Assembly (NCBI RefSeq): GCF_014803385.1
Contig: NZ_JACYFC010000002.1
Coordinates: 372,001 to 436,000 of the forward strand
Direction of reading: 5' to 3'
Length of the DNA stretch: 64,000 nucleotides
Origin: Marinomonas colpomeniae
Lineage (GTDB): Bacteria > Pseudomonadota > Gammaproteobacteria > Pseudomonadales > Marinomonadaceae
The notes under the pieces were generated by a model that saw nothing but the letters and a program-made list of their open reading frames with translations, was not told the origin of the DNA and ran no database searches. The translations under genes were made by a program, and so were the position numbers. Positions 63,366 to 64,000 of the stretch are shown piece after piece (the first letter of the stretch is position 1; every line of letters starts with the position of its first letter).

Positions 63366-64000
63366 TTATTGCTCCCTCATTCGTGCTGGGGAATGCACCA
63401 TTTTGCCCTGGTCATCAAAGGCATAAAGTTTGTGCGTTGGGAAATACACTTTAATTTCTTCATCAACCTGATAAGCATGAACACCAGATAAATGAAGTAC
63501 TAAATCAAAATGGGGGTTGTGCACGTGCAAGAAGGTTTCTGACCCGCTAATTTCGGCAAGGTCAACACGAACTGGCAATTCTAGATCATCGTCAGAATGT
63601 GGCACTAAGCCGATATGAGATGCACGTACACCAAACTGATATTCGCCTGGTGTTAAGCGGCGCAAGTCATTGTTAAGACGAAAATGAACGGTGTCATCAA
63701 AGGTAACTTCTTCTTCATTAACACGTCCCGGAACCACATTGATTGGCGGCTCAGAAAACATTTCAGCAGTAATGATGTCTTTTGGCTGATGATAAACCTC
63801 AGCCGTTGGCCCCATTTGCAACAAACGACCTTCGTTTAATACTGCGGTATTACCGCCGAGAGCAAGCGCTTCATTTGGCTCCGTTGTTGCGTAAATAGCG
63901 ATGCAATTACGGGCCTTAAATAACGCTCGTAGTTCTTGGCGCAACTCTTCACGTAATTTGTAATCGAGGTTAACCAAAGGCTCATCAAACAATATGATTT
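63366..64000 (-). CDS. glpS: Glycerol ABC ATPase (GlpS-like), 5' end outside window
   Basis: Only the C-terminal ~211 codons are in the window; the frame continues past base 64000. Visible are Walker B (ILFDEPLVNLDYKLREELRQEL), the switch region IAIYATTEPNEALAL, where the usual switch histidine is replaced (ATTEP in place of VTHDQ), and the C-terminal regulatory domain. Lack of the histidine suggests this subunit hydrolyses ATP poorly and that GlpT carries catalysis. It is the first glp gene seen; glpD or a regulator may lie further upstream. Confidence 0.87.
   Translation of the reverse strand, partial: IILFDEPLVNLDYKLREELRQELRALFKARNCIAIYATTEPNEALALGGNTAVLNEGRLLQMGPTAEVYHQPKDIITAEMFSEPPINVVPGRVNEEEVTFDDTVHFRLNNDLRRLTPGEYQFGVRASHIGLVPHSDDDLELPVRVDLAEISGSETFLHVHNPHFDLVLHLSGVHAYQVDEEIKVYFPTHKLYAFDDQGKMVHSPARMREQ

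Overview
The window looks like chromosome from an A+T-rich marine gammaproteobacterium. The mix of TRAP transporters, a glycerol-type ABC operon, TonB receptors and FeS-type photolyase suggests an Oceanospirillales member such as Marinomonas. That assignment is inference from gene content; there is no rRNA or marker gene in the window to prove it. No tRNA, rRNA, CRISPR array, integrase or intact insertion sequence was seen.

Layout. 1-5843: a GGDEF/EAL protein, a chemoreceptor, an MFS exporter and a YidG/YidH-like DUF202 pair. 5861-11082: an operon encoding an IclR regulator, a cytoplasmic sulfatase and a TRAP transporter (DctP-DctQ-DctM), with twin palindromes upstream of the regulator. 11369-11887: a GcvR-like ACT-domain protein. 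11921-16337: three overlapping photolyase/cryptochrome genes from three different subfamilies. 16484-17903: a VOC protein, YjdM and a small HTH regulator behind three helically phased repeats.

17990-31372 is an iron-acquisition block read from the minus strand. It holds FhuCDB-type ABC genes behind a TonB receptor, two tandem DUF2470-siderophore-interacting reductases, a second TonB receptor, an RhtX/FptX-type siderophore permease and a PchR-like AraC regulator. Good Fur-box matches lie upstream of the first receptor and the first reductase, and weaker ones upstream of the second receptor and the regulator. No siderophore synthesis genes are present, so uptake of foreign siderophores is the simplest reading. 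A decayed copy of the small HTH gene lies inside this block.

31506-36917: ahpC-ahpF and a second TRAP operon without a local regulator. 37310-44892: envelope and redox genes (DUF502, GT9 glycosyltransferase, hexapeptide acyltransferase, YceI with cytochrome b561, an HI0933-type flavoprotein and two related outer-membrane barrels, one with an OmpA domain and calcium-binding repeats). 44893-45775 is a non-coding stretch rich in dyads, followed by a LuxR-type regulator and a TraT-family lipoprotein. 47961-51498: a GST, two LysR regulators and an SDR.

51583-58096 is an aminoethylphosphonate-type import operon (PhnS2-T2-U2, an EamA protein, a HAD phosphatase) with its GntR/UTRA regulator PhnR. 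58324-64000 is a glycerol ABC operon in the order glpS-T-P-Q-U-V, cut by the window end inside glpS. Overall the segment is a set of nutrient-scavenging modules for sulfate esters, siderophores, phosphonates, organic acids and glycerol, interspersed with light-dependent DNA repair, peroxide defence and envelope functions. A recurring detail is a hairpin at the boundary of the substrate-binding-protein gene in four transport operons, which would let the binding protein be made in excess.
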